Shown: positions 1 through 10,000 of the stretch, piece after piece
How positions within the stretch are numbered: position 1 is the stretch's first letter
Layout: the number at the start of each line of letters is the position of its first letter
NCBI RefSeq assembly: GCF_002934605.1
Contig: NZ_PTJC01000005.1
Coordinates: 620,001-684,000 of the forward strand
Length of the DNA: 64,000 nucleotides
Origin: Neolewinella xylanilytica
GTDB lineage: Bacteria > Bacteroidota > Bacteroidia > Chitinophagales > Saprospiraceae
Reading direction: 5' to 3'
The notes under the pieces: model-generated
The model's database searches: none
Seen by the model: the letters and a program-made list of their open reading frames with translations, nothing else
Told to the model about the DNA's origin: nothing
Translations under genes and position numbers: made by a program

Positions 1-1394
1 GTCCGGAAATTAAGGACACCATCCGGGCCCTCCAGTACGAAACGGAATCCTTTAGTATCGACTTTCGGCCGGATTCGACGGCTTTCCCCGTCACTGCCGG
101 GCAGGTAATCGGTGGGGTAGGGAACCGGGGGTTTAGCTTCGGCCCCCACCTGCACTTCGAGGTTTGGGATGCGGCCACCGAAACCCGGTTGAATCCCCTG
201 TCCCTCGGATTCACGGTTCCCGATACCCGGCGGCCGACGGTGAGTGCGGTCCGGGTTTACCAACTGTCGAATGACGGCAACGTCCTCGGTAGCAAAACGT
301 ATTCCGTAGTGAGTACGCCCCTGCCAGATACGCTCATTGTGGACGGGCCCCGGGTAGGCCTGGGCTTGCAAGCCATCGATCGGCAAAATTCACTGCCTAA
401 CCGGAACGGAATCTACCGGGCCCGGCTTCTCGCCGATTCGATGGAAGTGTTCGGCTTTACCTACGACCGGATTCCCTACGTGAAGTCGGAGTACGTCAAC
501 GCCCTGACCGATTACGCGGAATACCAGCGCACCGCCAATTGGTACTACCGGCTATACGCCCCGCTGCCGGAGGCCGCGTTCTGGGAGACATCCAGTAGCG
601 TCACCTCGCCGGGAACGATCGATCTGACGCGCCAGGGCGTGCGGGAGATAACCATTATCGCCGCCGACTACGCTGGTAACGAATCGGTCTTCCGTACCGT
701 ACTGAAATATGCTCCACCTGAGCCCGCCACCGATTCCAGGCCGGCTACGGCGGGCTACCAGTATTTTCTACCCCGCGGAGAAGAGAGCATCGTCGATACC
801 GCCGGCATGCGCCTCGAGCTGGCTGCCGACGCGCTCTACACCGATCTTCGGTTTAGCTACGTTCGGCTTCCGGAAAGCTCGGCGGGATACCTGAGTGACG
901 TACACCAACTCCAGGATCGGGAGACGCCACTGCACGGAAGCGCCACGCTCATCATCGCCCCCGATCGCGTGCTTACCAACCGACAGCGGCAGGCTGCCTA
1001 CGTCGGCCGCTGCAATAAGGACGGAAGCTACGGAAGCATGGGAGGAGAATGGACGGCGGACGGACGGATGATGGCGGAGATCGGCACCTTCGGCGATTAC
1101 ACCATTTTGATGGATACCGTACCCCCCCGCATCCGCATTCGCGATTTCCGTACCGATCTGCGTGGCCGGTCTTCGTTCAGCCTCTTGGTCGATGACGCGG
1201 TTGGGGGCACCCTCGATTACCGCGCAATGGTAGATGGGAAATGGGCGCTAATGGAGTACGACGCTAAATCGGGTACGCTCACCTATACGTTTGAAGACGA
1301 CCGGATTGCACCGGGAACAAGTCACGAATTCCAACTTAGGGTAACGGATGCACGGGGAAACAGCTCCGAATTCGAACGGACCTTCCGGCGATAA
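1..1394 (+). CDS. M23 family metallopeptidase, 5' end outside window
   Basis: The reading frame is open from the left edge (first full codon at base 3), so the N-terminus is missing. Residues encoded at 141-161 read GPHLHFE, the HxH zinc-ligand motif that ends M23 (lysostaphin/LytM) endopeptidase domains, preceded by a glycine-rich strand. About 400 residues follow the catalytic domain and look beta-rich (many short alternating hydrophobic strands, no membrane segment); this long tail is seen in Bacteroidota M23 proteins of unknown substrate. The family cuts peptidoglycan peptide bridges in the periplasm, or acts as a non-catalytic activator; the first zinc ligands lie outside the window, so activity cannot be judged. 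The next gene is on the opposite strand and faces it. Confidence 0.85.
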   Translation, partial: PEIKDTIRALQYETESFSIDFRPDSTAFPVTAGQVIGGVGNRGFSFGPHLHFEVWDAATETRLNPLSLGFTVPDTRRPTVSAVRVYQLSNDGNVLGSKTYSVVSTPLPDTLIVDGPRVGLGLQAIDRQNSLPNRNGIYRARLLADSMEVFGFTYDRIPYVKSEYVNALTDYAEYQRTANWYYRLYAPLPEAAFWETSSSVTSPGTIDLTRQGVREITIIAADYAGNESVFRTVLKYAPPEPATDSRPATAGYQYFLPRGEESIVDTAGMRLELAADALYTDLRFSYVRLPESSAGYLSDVHQLQDRETPLHGSATLIIAPDRVLTNRQRQAAYVGRCNKDGSYGSMGGEWTADGRMMAEIGTFGDYTILMDTVPPRIRIRDFRTDLRGRSSFSLLVDDAVGGTLDYRAMVDGKWALMEYDAKSGTLTYTFEDDRIAPGTSHEFQLRVTDARGNSSEFERTFRR

Positions 1395-1472
1395 CCAGGA
1401 AACTCCCTCCCGGATCGCTACATTCCGGACGTGAATTGCGAGCGATTCAATTTTAGGATAGCGGGCACGACG

Positions 1473-1808
1473 CTAAGCGGCCAACTTGGCTACCAGATCG
1501 TTAATTCGGTGGAGACGCTCCCGGTCGATATCGTAGTGAATGAACTTGCCTTTCCGTTCGCGAATCACGATTTCCGCCTTACGTAAAATGGCAAGGTGTT
1601 GGGAGACTACGGACTGCTCGACGCGCAAATTGACGAATATGTCAGTAACGTTCAGGCTGCCTTCGTCACAGAGCAGCTGAATGATCTGCTGTCGTAACTC
1701 GTGGTTGAGCGCGCGCAGGATCATGGCAGCTGTTTCGAGGGCATCAACATTGATAGGGTGTTTCCCATCGGAGCCATCGGCTCCAGGGTTTAGGGTGTGT
1801 TCTGACAT
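1473..1808 (-). CDS. ArsR-type winged-helix transcriptional regulator
   Basis: A protein of about 111 residues with a winged helix-turn-helix: the stretch LNVTDIFVNLRVEQSVVSQH is a typical ArsR recognition region, followed by the beta-wing (VIRERKGKFIHYDI). The usual metal-binding cysteine pair of ArsR/SmtB sensors in helix 3 is absent, so it is probably not a classical metal sensor. I place the start at the ATG at 1808 (MSEHTLNPG); the frame extends upstream but only through AT-rich promoter-like DNA. A sigma70-like promoter (TTGACT, 17 bp spacer, TATATT) ends about 22 bp before the start. The target is unknown; autoregulation would be usual for the family. Confidence 0.8.
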   Translation of the reverse strand: MSEHTLNPGADGSDGKHPINVDALETAAMILRALNHELRQQIIQLLCDEGSLNVTDIFVNLRVEQSVVSQHLAILRKAEIVIRERKGKFIHYDIDRERLHRINDLVAKLAA

Positions 1809-1830
1809 CTTTTGTTTAAATAACCAAAAC

Positions 1831-1859
1831 AATATAAGGCTATCGGCTCGGTAAGTCAA
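1831..1859 (-). promoter_or_regulatory. Candidate promoter of the ArsR gene
   Basis: On the minus strand TTGACT (1859-1854) and TATATT (1836-1831) are separated by exactly 17 bp, and the ATG lies 22 bp further on. The match is to the general sigma70 consensus rather than the Bacteroidota TTTG/TAnnTTTG form, so the assignment is tentative. Confidence 0.4.
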
Positions 1860-1899
1860 GCGGGATTAAGACAAAAGGACAAAGCCAGCGTGATAACAA

Positions 1900-1992
1900 T
1901 AAAAAAGCCTTTAACACTCGGTTAAAGGCTACATAACAAACACTATGAACAACACAAGATCTTTAGGGTAAAACAGATGTTTTATTCTCGGC
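1900..1992 (-). ncRNA. Candidate small RNA or attenuated leader upstream of arsR
   Basis: On the minus strand a perfect Bacteroidota -7 element TATCTTTG (2005-1998) is followed by about 90 nt without an open reading frame. This stretch contains a small hairpin (AAAAC/GTTTT around 1966-1979) and ends in a strong intrinsic terminator at 1901-1930. It could be an independent small RNA or a terminated leader of arsR. No known RNA family was recognised. Confidence 0.4.
1901..1930 (-). terminator. Intrinsic terminator with perfect 10-bp stem
   Basis: AGCCTTTAAC (1906-1915) and GTTAAAGGCT (1921-1930) pair perfectly around a 5-nt loop. Read on the minus strand the stem runs into a T tract of six. 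It points toward arsR, with no protein gene immediately upstream to terminate. Confidence 0.7.
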
Positions 1993-2135
1993 GCTTACAA
2001 AGATAGAATTAAAGCTGGAAAAGTTCTGTGCCTATCTAAGAAAAACGCGGGTTTTTCAAAAATTTTTGAAACCGTGGGCATCCATTATAGATTCCGGAGG
2101 TTTCCACCGACCTTCATGCCCGTTCATAAACGGAA

Positions 2136-2948
2136 ATGAGGCATTCAGTACTTCAGTATATCGAACAACCCGCTTTGCTGGCGGAGGTGTCGCTGGACGA
2201 GTTGCTCGCGCAGCTCGCATCGTACCCCTATTCAACGAATCTCCGGCTCCTGGTATTGTTGAAGGCGAAACAATCTAACCACCCCGATTTCGAGGCCCAT
2301 CTGAGTGCCTTTGCTTCTTCCACCTTCGATCGTAGCCAGCTCTATCATCTGCTGACCGCCCTGGAGCAGCGCGAGGAAAGCAGCAGCGACGTCCTGGAAC
2401 TCATCGAACTGGAGGAACTGGAGCTTTCCCCCCTGGAAAGTTCCTTCAACGAGGAAATCCCTTCCCGATTGAATGAATTACCGGAGCCGCAGACCGAAAC
2501 GAATCGGTTTCCCGTTACGGAAATCAAACCCATCTTTCTCGAACCCTTCGACGAGGAGCCCCTGTTTCCGGAGGTTTCCCCCGGCGTTGCCCGTACCGCC
2601 CGTTGGGTCCGCCTGGCGGAAGCCTACACCTCTCTATTCCCCTCCATGTTCAAATCGCCCCGCCCCGAAGATCCGGCCCACTTCCTTACCGAACTCCGTT
2701 ACCAGCCGCAGACTACCCTGAATGAACGCCTGCGGAAACTCCGCCACCTCACCGTCCATCGACCCGACTCCACCAAAGGCAATGGGCTGGAAGACGTTGC
2801 CGTGGTTAGCGAAACCCTGGCGGCCCTGCTTGTCCGCCAGGAGCAATACCAGAGTGCCATTCAAATGTATCGCCGCCTCACCTTGCTTTATCCGGAGAAA
2901 AAGCCGATCTTTGCCGGCCTCATTAAGGAATTGAAGGAAAAACTATAA
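2136..2948 (+). CDS. Conserved hypothetical protein with C-terminal TPR-like helices
   Basis: A 270-residue soluble protein with no signal peptide or membrane helix. The N-terminal third is helical and leucine-rich, the middle (about residues 85-130) is acidic and low in complexity, and the last ~45 residues (LLVRQEQYQSAIQMYRRL and onward) resemble one TPR helix pair. It ends 4 bp before secG and probably forms an operon with it. In many Bacteroidota a helical protein of unknown function precedes secG, so a link to envelope biogenesis is plausible but is inference from position only. The ATG at 2136 is the first start after the AT-rich promoter region. Confidence 0.75.
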   Translation: MRHSVLQYIEQPALLAEVSLDELLAQLASYPYSTNLRLLVLLKAKQSNHPDFEAHLSAFASSTFDRSQLYHLLTALEQREESSSDVLELIELEELELSPLESSFNEEIPSRLNELPEPQTETNRFPVTEIKPIFLEPFDEEPLFPEVSPGVARTARWVRLAEAYTSLFPSMFKSPRPEDPAHFLTELRYQPQTTLNERLRKLRHLTVHRPDSTKGNGLEDVAVVSETLAALLVRQEQYQSAIQMYRRLTLLYPEKKPIFAGLIKELKEKL

Positions 2949-2952
2949 CCCT

Positions 2953-3216
2953 ATGGTCAATCTGCTTACTATTCTGACCGGTGTAGTCTGTCTGCTGCTC
3001 ATGCTGGTAGTACTCATCCAGAACCCCAAAGGCGGGGGCATCGACTCTACCTTCGGCGGTGGGCAGGCAAACCAGATGCTGGGTGCTTCCCGTTCTACCG
3101 ACGTTATCGAAAAGGTGACCTGGGGGCTGGCCGTAGCCCTTTTTGCCCTTTGTATCCTCACCGCCCTGGCGGTCGGTTCCGTCGGCGACGGCGCCAATCT
3201 CGGTACCGGGCTTTAG
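2953..3216 (+). CDS. secG: Preprotein translocase subunit SecG
   Basis: An 87-residue protein with two hydrophobic segments (about 3-22 and 54-75) joined by a loop containing QNPKGGGIDSTFGGG, the conserved signature of SecG (IQ.p.kGgGl...fgGg). SecG is the small membrane subunit that assists SecYEG during protein export across the inner membrane. Length and topology fit the family. It starts 4 bp after the upstream hypothetical gene and is followed by a strong bidirectional terminator. Confidence 0.95.
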   Translation: MVNLLTILTGVVCLLLMLVVLIQNPKGGGIDSTFGGGQANQMLGASRSTDVIEKVTWGLAVALFALCILTALAVGSVGDGANLGTGL

Positions 3217-3250
3217 GATCACCTCCTACCGTATCCGACTTACCGGCTCT

Positions 3251-3294
3251 AACGAAAGCGCCCCGCACTGGACACAGTGCGGGGCGCTTTCGTT
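3251..3294. terminator. Bidirectional terminator, 20-bp perfect stem
   Basis: Bases 3251-3270 and 3275-3294 are perfect reverse complements around a GACA loop. The arms start with AACGAAAGCG, giving T-rich ends on both strands. It lies between convergent secG and the symporter gene and can serve both. Confidence 0.9.
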
Positions 3295-3314
3295 TTCGAA
3301 TGCCACGGGATCAC

Positions 3315-5246
3315 TTATCCCAGCCAGGTATAGAGGAAGGCCAGAATGAGGATAATCACGATCGCGGCAATGTTGAAGCCCATGCGCGTGCGAAAGAGGC
3401 TGGGGTGCAGGTCGATCGCTTTGTAGTCGTCCGCCGTCTTGTCGGTGTAAATCAGCGCAACCACCCCGATGGACAGTACAAGGAAAATGATCGACATCCA
3501 CAGCGGGATCCCGGGAACGGGTTGGAGCAACAGCCGCAGTCCGGTAGCTCCCCCAATTCCGATGACGGCCAGGCAAAGTCCGTTGCGGAGCTTTATGTCC
3601 TTGATCAGCTTTTCGTGGCTGTCGCGATTCGTGATCTGACCACCGGTTTTGTGGTTGGCGGATTCTTCTCCCGGAGCCAGCCGCTTGCGCCCCGTAAACT
3701 GGCTGACTACCACCATCAGGAGGGCGGAGATCACGAAGATGAAGGCCATTCGATCCAGGAACGGCAGGTCGGGCATGAGCTGCTGGAAAGCCCACGACAG
3801 CGGTACGGAAGACAATACCACGAGCAGCGCGGCCTTGGCCGTACCCCGGCGGTAGAAAAAGCCGAATACGAACACCACCAGTACGCCGGGGCTGATGAAT
3901 CCCGTGTACTCCTGGATTACCTGAAAGACCTGCCCCGCATTATCCAGCGCGGGAGCAACGGCCGCCCCGATGACCAAGGAAACGGCGGCGGATATCTGCC
4001 CGACGCGCACCTGCCGTCCTTCGGTAGCTTCCGGATTGATGAACTTGTTATAGATGTCCATCGTGAAGATGGTAGACGTTGAATTGACCATCGAACTCAC
4101 CGAAGACCCGATCGCGGCGACCAGCGCGGCAAACGTCAGGCCGGTGAAGCCCACGCCAACGTAATTGGCGAGCACCCAGGGAAACGCCTGGTCGGCCTTC
4201 GTGATCGGTAGGTTAGCGGGGTCCTGCTCGCGCAGCAAGTACCAGGCCGCGATACCCGGTAGTACGGCGAAGAAAGGAATGAATAGTTTCATAAAGGCCG
4301 CAAAGGCTACGCCCCGCTGTGCCTCCGCCAAATCCTTCGATGCCAGCGCTCGCTGAATGATGTACTGGTTGTTGCCCCAGTAATAGCCGTTGGTGATCCA
4401 CATACCCCCGAAAAGGAGGGCCATGCCGGGCAGCAATTGGAAACTGGATTTTACTTCCGCGCCGGACTCCAGGGCCGTAGGCTCGCCGTAAGGGGTTACG
4501 CCCGTGGAAAGCTCGTGGGCGCTCGCCACGTCCAGATAGGTATCTCCCGGCTCGAAGAGCATTTCGAAGTGCTCGGGCAACGCCTGGTACAGATTGGCGA
4601 TGCCGGTGAAGACGCTGCCGTCACCGACAACGCTCAGGATGCCGTAGGCCGCGATGGTGCCACCGAGCATGAGCACGACTACCTGCACCACGTCGGTCCA
4701 GACCACCGCTTTCAATCCCCCAAAAATGGAGAAAGAGGCGGAATACAGCACGAGCCCGATGATGCCGTAGATCAGGTCAATACCCAACAACGTCTCGATC
4801 GCCAGTGCTCCCAGATAGAGTACCGTTGCGATGTTGACGAATACGAAGAGCGCGATCCAGAATACCGACATGATGGTCCGCACCGTACCGTCGTAACGCT
4901 CCTCCAGGAACTGCGGCATCGTGTAAATCTCTTGTTTCAGGAAGACCGGTAGAAAGAACTTGGCTACCAGGATCAGCGTGATCGCGGCCATGAGTTCGTA
5001 AGCGGCAATGGCCAGGCCCAGCTCAAAGCCGGAACCATTCATGCCGATGATTTGCTCGGCCGAAATATTGGACGCGATTAACGAACCACCAACCGCCCAC
5101 CAGGGCAGGCTGCGACTTGCTAAAAAGTAATCGCTGGCCGTCGAGGTTTTCTCCCGGTTCGCGATCCAGACACCGAAGAGGATAACCCCCACAATGTACG
5201 CACCGAAGATGACCGTATCTATCGTACCTAAGTTTCCTAGCTCCAT
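3315..5246 (-). CDS. Sodium/solute symporter (SSS family, SGLT-like)
   Basis: A 643-residue inner-membrane protein with about 14 hydrophobic segments spread over its length. The N-terminal part (DYFLASRSLPWWAVGGSLIA then SNISAEQIIGMNG) is the characteristic first-helix signature of the sodium:solute symporter family and is closest to the SGLT sugar branch. It would couple sodium influx to uptake of a sugar or similar small molecule; the substrate cannot be told from sequence alone. The ATG at 5246 begins MELGNLGTIDT, just before the first helix. No catabolic gene is adjacent. It converges on secG and is followed by the shared terminator. Confidence 0.9.
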   Translation of the reverse strand: MELGNLGTIDTVIFGAYIVGVILFGVWIANREKTSTASDYFLASRSLPWWAVGGSLIASNISAEQIIGMNGSGFELGLAIAAYELMAAITLILVAKFFLPVFLKQEIYTMPQFLEERYDGTVRTIMSVFWIALFVFVNIATVLYLGALAIETLLGIDLIYGIIGLVLYSASFSIFGGLKAVVWTDVVQVVVLMLGGTIAAYGILSVVGDGSVFTGIANLYQALPEHFEMLFEPGDTYLDVASAHELSTGVTPYGEPTALESGAEVKSSFQLLPGMALLFGGMWITNGYYWGNNQYIIQRALASKDLAEAQRGVAFAAFMKLFIPFFAVLPGIAAWYLLREQDPANLPITKADQAFPWVLANYVGVGFTGLTFAALVAAIGSSVSSMVNSTSTIFTMDIYNKFINPEATEGRQVRVGQISAAVSLVIGAAVAPALDNAGQVFQVIQEYTGFISPGVLVVFVFGFFYRRGTAKAALLVVLSSVPLSWAFQQLMPDLPFLDRMAFIFVISALLMVVVSQFTGRKRLAPGEESANHKTGGQITNRDSHEKLIKDIKLRNGLCLAVIGIGGATGLRLLLQPVPGIPLWMSIIFLVLSIGVVALIYTDKTADDYKAIDLHPSLFRTRMGFNIAAIVIILILAFLYTWLG

Positions 5247-5316
5247 AATGACGTTGATGATTGACTTTTGCGGTTGAACCCGCGTCAGCGGAAAAGTGCG
5301 GCAATATAGGCCTTAT

Positions 5317-6792
5317 CTAGGCGGGCAGTAAAGCATCTACGCCGAAGTACCGAAATTCCCGTAGGTGAAAGATGGTGTCCCGCAGCGGACGGAGCCGTTG
5401 GGCAAAGATTTCGTGTGCCGCCTGCCCCTCACCGCGCAACAGGCCGCGCAACAGTTGAAGAACCAAGGTAGGGTATTCGCTCGCGTACCCGATTCGCCCC
5501 AGGTAACGGGCCAGATTGTTTATTCCGTAAGTGACGAATTCCAAATGGCCCAACCGATAATGGCAGACCAACTGCAGCAGCCGGGCGTATACGATCAGGT
5601 CGTGTCGCAGCGGTTTCCGTTCGTTCAGTACCGGATCGAGGTAGGTGAGCGCCCGGTTGAGGTGGCCGCTGAGTACGCAGATGACCGATAGCTTGTAATA
5701 CAGCACCAACTGCTTATGGCGGTCCACGCCGTTCACGCTTGCCGCACGTTCGCCGAGTTGTTCGATTTGCGCCGGAGCGCAGGAGCAAGGTTTTGTGAGC
5801 AAATGACGGTCCATTTCCACCCGCAATAGCAGGATGTCCGCCATGAATTGGCTGTTGCGCTGCTGCTGGGTAGACTGTATCCCGCTCAAAAAGGTCGCTA
5901 ATTCCGCCGATGCCGCAGCGTGTCCGGCCAGGTCGTCCCGAAAGAACGCAATCAACAACCGCCGGTCCATCCCCTTGATGTAGAAGTTGACGTCCCGTTC
6001 CCGCAGCTCGTTGCGGCCGCGGATCTGTTCGGTCCATAAGAAGGCGTGGTAACCGGCCCGCTCCAGTTGCAGTTGATTGTAGTGAAACCAGAAGCGGCAC
6101 TGATGCGCCAGTACCCGCTCCTGGTAGGTAGCGGAAGCCGGCACGGGGTCGCTGAAGTAATGGTGGAATAGCTGGTAAAATTGGCGGGCGGCAGCGGCAT
6201 TGCCGACGTGACCGTGCTGGATAAAGTAGCGCTGGAGCACCAGCTGAAGATTGGATTGGCGCACGGTGCTGTCCATTACGGCCTGTCGCTTGCGGCTCTC
6301 AGTAGTCAACTCCGCCATACGCCCCGGTGAGGAACGGGTGATGTGGCGGCTTTCGATGAGCTTTTCAAAGTCGATGATGAGCAGGTGGTGCAGGTCGAGG
6401 TGATAGGTGAACGCCTGCTCCTTGGCGCGTGCGAGTAGCTTCAGCGCGTGCAGGTACAACCCCCGGTCGTAGAGCAAATTGGCATAATCGATCTGCTCCC
6501 GTACCTGGATGCCCGCGTCCCGGCGGCGATGCTGGAGGCGAAGTGCGTCCAGGATCCTCCCGTACAGATGCCGTTGCAAGTTCACCAGCTGGGTCGGGCC
6601 GGTAATGCCCAGTAGGGCATCGAGTTTGGGATCTTCCAGGCTTCCCCCTTTGCTTAAATGCTGGAACAAGCGGTAAAACTTATCGTCCTCGCCGGCACCA
6701 CTTTGATTGGTGTAGCGGGTGAAGAAGCGTTTTTCCGAAGTGTCGAGGGTAGAAATCAATTCCGTTAACTGCTCTTTTTTCGCGATTGCCAT
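5317..6792 (-). CDS. Hypothetical helical protein, unknown function
   Basis: A protein of 491 residues from the ATG at 6792 (MAIAKKEQLTELISTLD); the frame runs on upstream for 35 codons through promoter-like DNA, so I reject the longer start. No signal peptide or membrane helix. The sequence is almost entirely helical, rich in Leu, Arg, His and Tyr, with repeated helix pairs resembling TPR-type solenoids between about residues 90 and 450. The opening motif (STLDTSEKRFFTRY) suggests a small N-terminal domain. I do not recognise the family. It is transcribed in the same direction as the symporter, 70 bp upstream of that gene's start, so they may be co-transcribed. Confidence 0.7.
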   Translation of the reverse strand: MAIAKKEQLTELISTLDTSEKRFFTRYTNQSGAGEDDKFYRLFQHLSKGGSLEDPKLDALLGITGPTQLVNLQRHLYGRILDALRLQHRRRDAGIQVREQIDYANLLYDRGLYLHALKLLARAKEQAFTYHLDLHHLLIIDFEKLIESRHITRSSPGRMAELTTESRKRQAVMDSTVRQSNLQLVLQRYFIQHGHVGNAAAARQFYQLFHHYFSDPVPASATYQERVLAHQCRFWFHYNQLQLERAGYHAFLWTEQIRGRNELRERDVNFYIKGMDRRLLIAFFRDDLAGHAAASAELATFLSGIQSTQQQRNSQFMADILLLRVEMDRHLLTKPCSCAPAQIEQLGERAASVNGVDRHKQLVLYYKLSVICVLSGHLNRALTYLDPVLNERKPLRHDLIVYARLLQLVCHYRLGHLEFVTYGINNLARYLGRIGYASEYPTLVLQLLRGLLRGEGQAAHEIFAQRLRPLRDTIFHLREFRYFGVDALLPA

Positions 6793-7065
6793 AACAAAAA
6801 TGGGGTTTTGTGTCCATCGGGATCGGCGGAAAGTAGGAAAATATACGCACCTAAATTCTTCGGATAGCAAATGAATATGCCGTAGTAAAGTGTACACGGC
6901 AGCTGCTCCGCGAATAATTGAAATCCAGTCGATGACAGAATTGGATTCTTTATGATTTGACCCTCAGGGTTTCCATTTGTGAACTTTGAATCAACAGTTC
7001 TACCGATCGGATCGCTGCTTTCTTTCTATTCCATACGTGCCTTACGGGGCAACATCCACTAGTCT
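6793..7065. other. Divergent promoter region before the SusC operon
   Basis: This 273-bp gap separates the unknown helical gene from susC. On the minus strand TATATTTT near 6837-6844 approaches the TAnnTTTG form. On the plus strand only imperfect candidates occur (TATGATTTG near 6951). No perfect palindrome or terminator was seen. Confidence 0.35.
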
Positions 7066-10000
7066 ATGAAACCAATTACAACTGCACTGGGCCTGCTCGT
7101 GCTGCTTTCCGGTAGTTTGTCCGCCCAGAGAACCTTATCCGGATCGGTTACTGACGATAGCGGTCCGCTGATCGGCGCGACCGTTATGGCGCAGGGCACG
7201 ACGATCGGCACGGTAACGGACCTGGACGGTTTGTTCGCGCTTTCCGTGCCCGAAGGCATCGAAAGCCTGCTGGTTACCTACACGGGCTACGAAGGCAGGA
7301 CGATTCCGATTACCGCCGCCTCCGAATACGAAATTTCCCTGGACGAGTCAGCCCTGGACCTCAGCGAGGTAGTAGTAACCGCCCTCGGGGTAAAGCGGGA
7401 AAAGAAATCGCTGGGCTACGCGGTCCAGGATCTGGACGGCGAGGCGATCGAACAGACGCGCAGTACCAACGTCATCAACGGCCTGTCCGGTAAAGTGGCC
7501 GGTCTCCAGGTTTCGGCCGGCAACGTACCCGGCGGCGGATCCCAGGTGGTGATCCGAGGCAACAGTTCGGTGCTCGGTAACAACCAGCCGCTGTATGTTA
7601 TCGACGGGGTTCCAATGGAGGGTGATTTTGCCGCTCCGATCGACGGAGCCACCGACAACAACGTCTACGGGGGCGGCATATCCGAGATCAGCCCGGATAA
7701 TATCGAGTCCATCACCGTCCTCAAAGGCGCGAACGCCGCGGCGCTCTACGGTAGCCGGGCCGCTAACGGCGTAATCCTGGTTACGACCAAGAGCGGTGCC
7801 AACGCGGAAGGGCTTACGATCAGCTACGCCGGCAGCTATTCCATCGAGAATCCCTTTGTCGTTCCCGAGTTTCAGAATATCTACGGTGGTGGCACCGGTG
7901 GGGTGACCTGGTATTCTGACGGGCGCAATGGCGGCATCACGGACCCCCTGGCCCTCGAGCAGTTCCGCAGCGTGTATCCGAACGCACCGCTGGTCGGGAC
8001 GGCCGGTGTCGACGAAAGCTGGGGTGCCCCCATGGACGGGCGCCTCGTACGGCACTGGTGGTCCGGAACGGAGGTGGCCCCCCTGGTGCCGGTCCCCGAC
8101 AGCTGGAGCAACTTTTGGGATACCGGCAACACCTCGAACAACACCCTCAGTATTTCCAACAACTACGGGACGGGCAATTTCCGCTTCAGTTTTGGTCGCA
8201 TGGATACCAAGGGCATCATGTACAACAACGATTACGAGCGGAACAACTTCCGTCTTAACATCGACCAGGAACTGGCTCCGAAACTGAAGGTGAGCGTGAG
8301 TTCGGAGTACATCAAATCCGGCTCCGATAACCGCCAGCAGCCCGGACTGTGGGAACTCGGCACCTGGCACCATCGCCACGACGACTGGGGGGTACTGCGT
8401 AACTACGCCGATTACATGGACGTGCACATCGTGCGGGAAGGAGATTGGTACCCCTACGCCAACTGGCAGCATTCCTTCGCTTCCAACCGCTTCTACGAGC
8501 AGGAAAACCTGACGAACGCGAACGAAAAAGATCGACTGCTCGGCAACGTCGCCTTCACTTACGAATTTTTGCCTTCCCTTAGCCTGATGGTGCGGGCCGG
8601 TACCGATATGTGGACCGACACCCGCAGATCCGTCAATCGGTACGCCAGTATCAAGAGTGGAAACGAACTGAACGAGTCGTTCAGCGAAGACGTACTCCGC
8701 CGCCAGGAAACCAACCTGGACTTTATCCTGACCTACAACAACTACTTCGGGGAAGACTTCAGCGTCAACGCCCAGTTCGGCGGCAACCACCGCAGCAACT
8801 ACTTTAAGCGCAACTACATCGGCGTCAACGACGCCACCATCAATGGCCTCTATAACGTATCCAACAACGCCAGCCAGAACACGAACGTAAGCCGGATCGA
8901 GGAAAAGGAAGTGAACAGCTTTTTCGGAGCGGCTAGTTTCGGTTACAAAAGCTTCCTGTATCTCGACGTGACCGCTCGCAACGATTGGTCGAGCACTTTA
9001 CCCGTTGAAAACAACAGCTATTTCTACCCCTCCGTCAGCCTGAGTGGCGTGATCACGGATGCCCTGAGCATCAGCAGCCCCATCCTCAGCTACGCCAAAG
9101 TGCGGGCCGGTTGGGCACAGGTCGGTTCCGACACGGACCCATACCGTTTGCGTCAGGTGTTCGCCCCGGCTACGCCCTGGAATGCCACCACACCGCTGTT
9201 TGCCGAACAGGCAACCATCGCCAACTCGGATTTGCGTCCCGAACGGACCACCGGTAAGGAAGCGGGCCTCGACCTGCGCTTTCTGGGCGGCCGTATCGCA
9301 CTGGACGTGACTGCGTACGAGCAAACCACCGAAGATCAGATCATCAATATCGCGGTGAGTCGGGCGACGGGCTACGGCAGTAAGTTGATCAACGCCGGTA
9401 AGGTGCGCAACCGGGGCGTCGAGGTTATCCTGTCCGGGGCAATCGTCGATCTGCCGAAGTTCGGTTGGGACGTGTCCCTGAACTACGCCAAGAACAACAA
9501 TACCGTCCTGGAGCTCTACACCGATGAGAGCGGCAACGAATTGGAAACGATCGTCCTGACCAGCCTGCGCGGACTCAGCCTGGAAGCCCGGGTAGGTCAA
9601 CCCTTCGGCACACTCTTCGGCTCCGGTTTTGCCCGGGTACCCGATGGAGAACTGGCCGGCGAGATCATCTTCGAGAACGGGATACCCGTGAAGGATCCGG
9701 ATTTGAAGGTGCTGGGCAACGTCAATCCCGACTGGATCGGCGGTATCCGCAACACCTTCCGCCTCGGAGCATTCAGCGCGAACGTGCTGGTCGATGCGCG
9801 GGTAGGGGGAGAGATTGCCGAGCAAAGTACGTCGTTGGGTATGCAAACCGGGGTTTATCCCATGACGGCCATTGGCCGGGAGGAGGGCGTAATCGGTAAC
9901 GGTGCCCGTAACATCGGTGACGGCGAAACCCCGATCTACGTAACCAACGACGTGGTCGCACCAACCCGCGACGTAGTCGGTGCCCTCAGTCCACGCTACG

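Larger units (their letters stand above)
1809..2135. other. AT-rich intergenic region between divergent genes
   Basis: This 327-bp gap is much more AT-rich than its flanks. It holds the arsR promoter, the candidate small RNA, a hairpin AAAAAC/GTTTTT at 2041-2056 and an 18-bp perfect palindrome TTTCAAAAATTTTTGAAA at 2054-2071. No protein gene is supported here. Confidence 0.6.

Noticed and set aside
3150-4082. Long open frame (310 codons) on the plus strand over the symporter gene
   Set aside because: It is the complement of strongly supported coding sequence; its composition is Arg/Gly/His-rich without domains, and it starts inside secG.
7348-8790. Long minus-strand frame (480 codons) opposite susC
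   Set aside because: An antisense frame produced by GC-rich codon use. SusC has complete domain structure on the plus strand.
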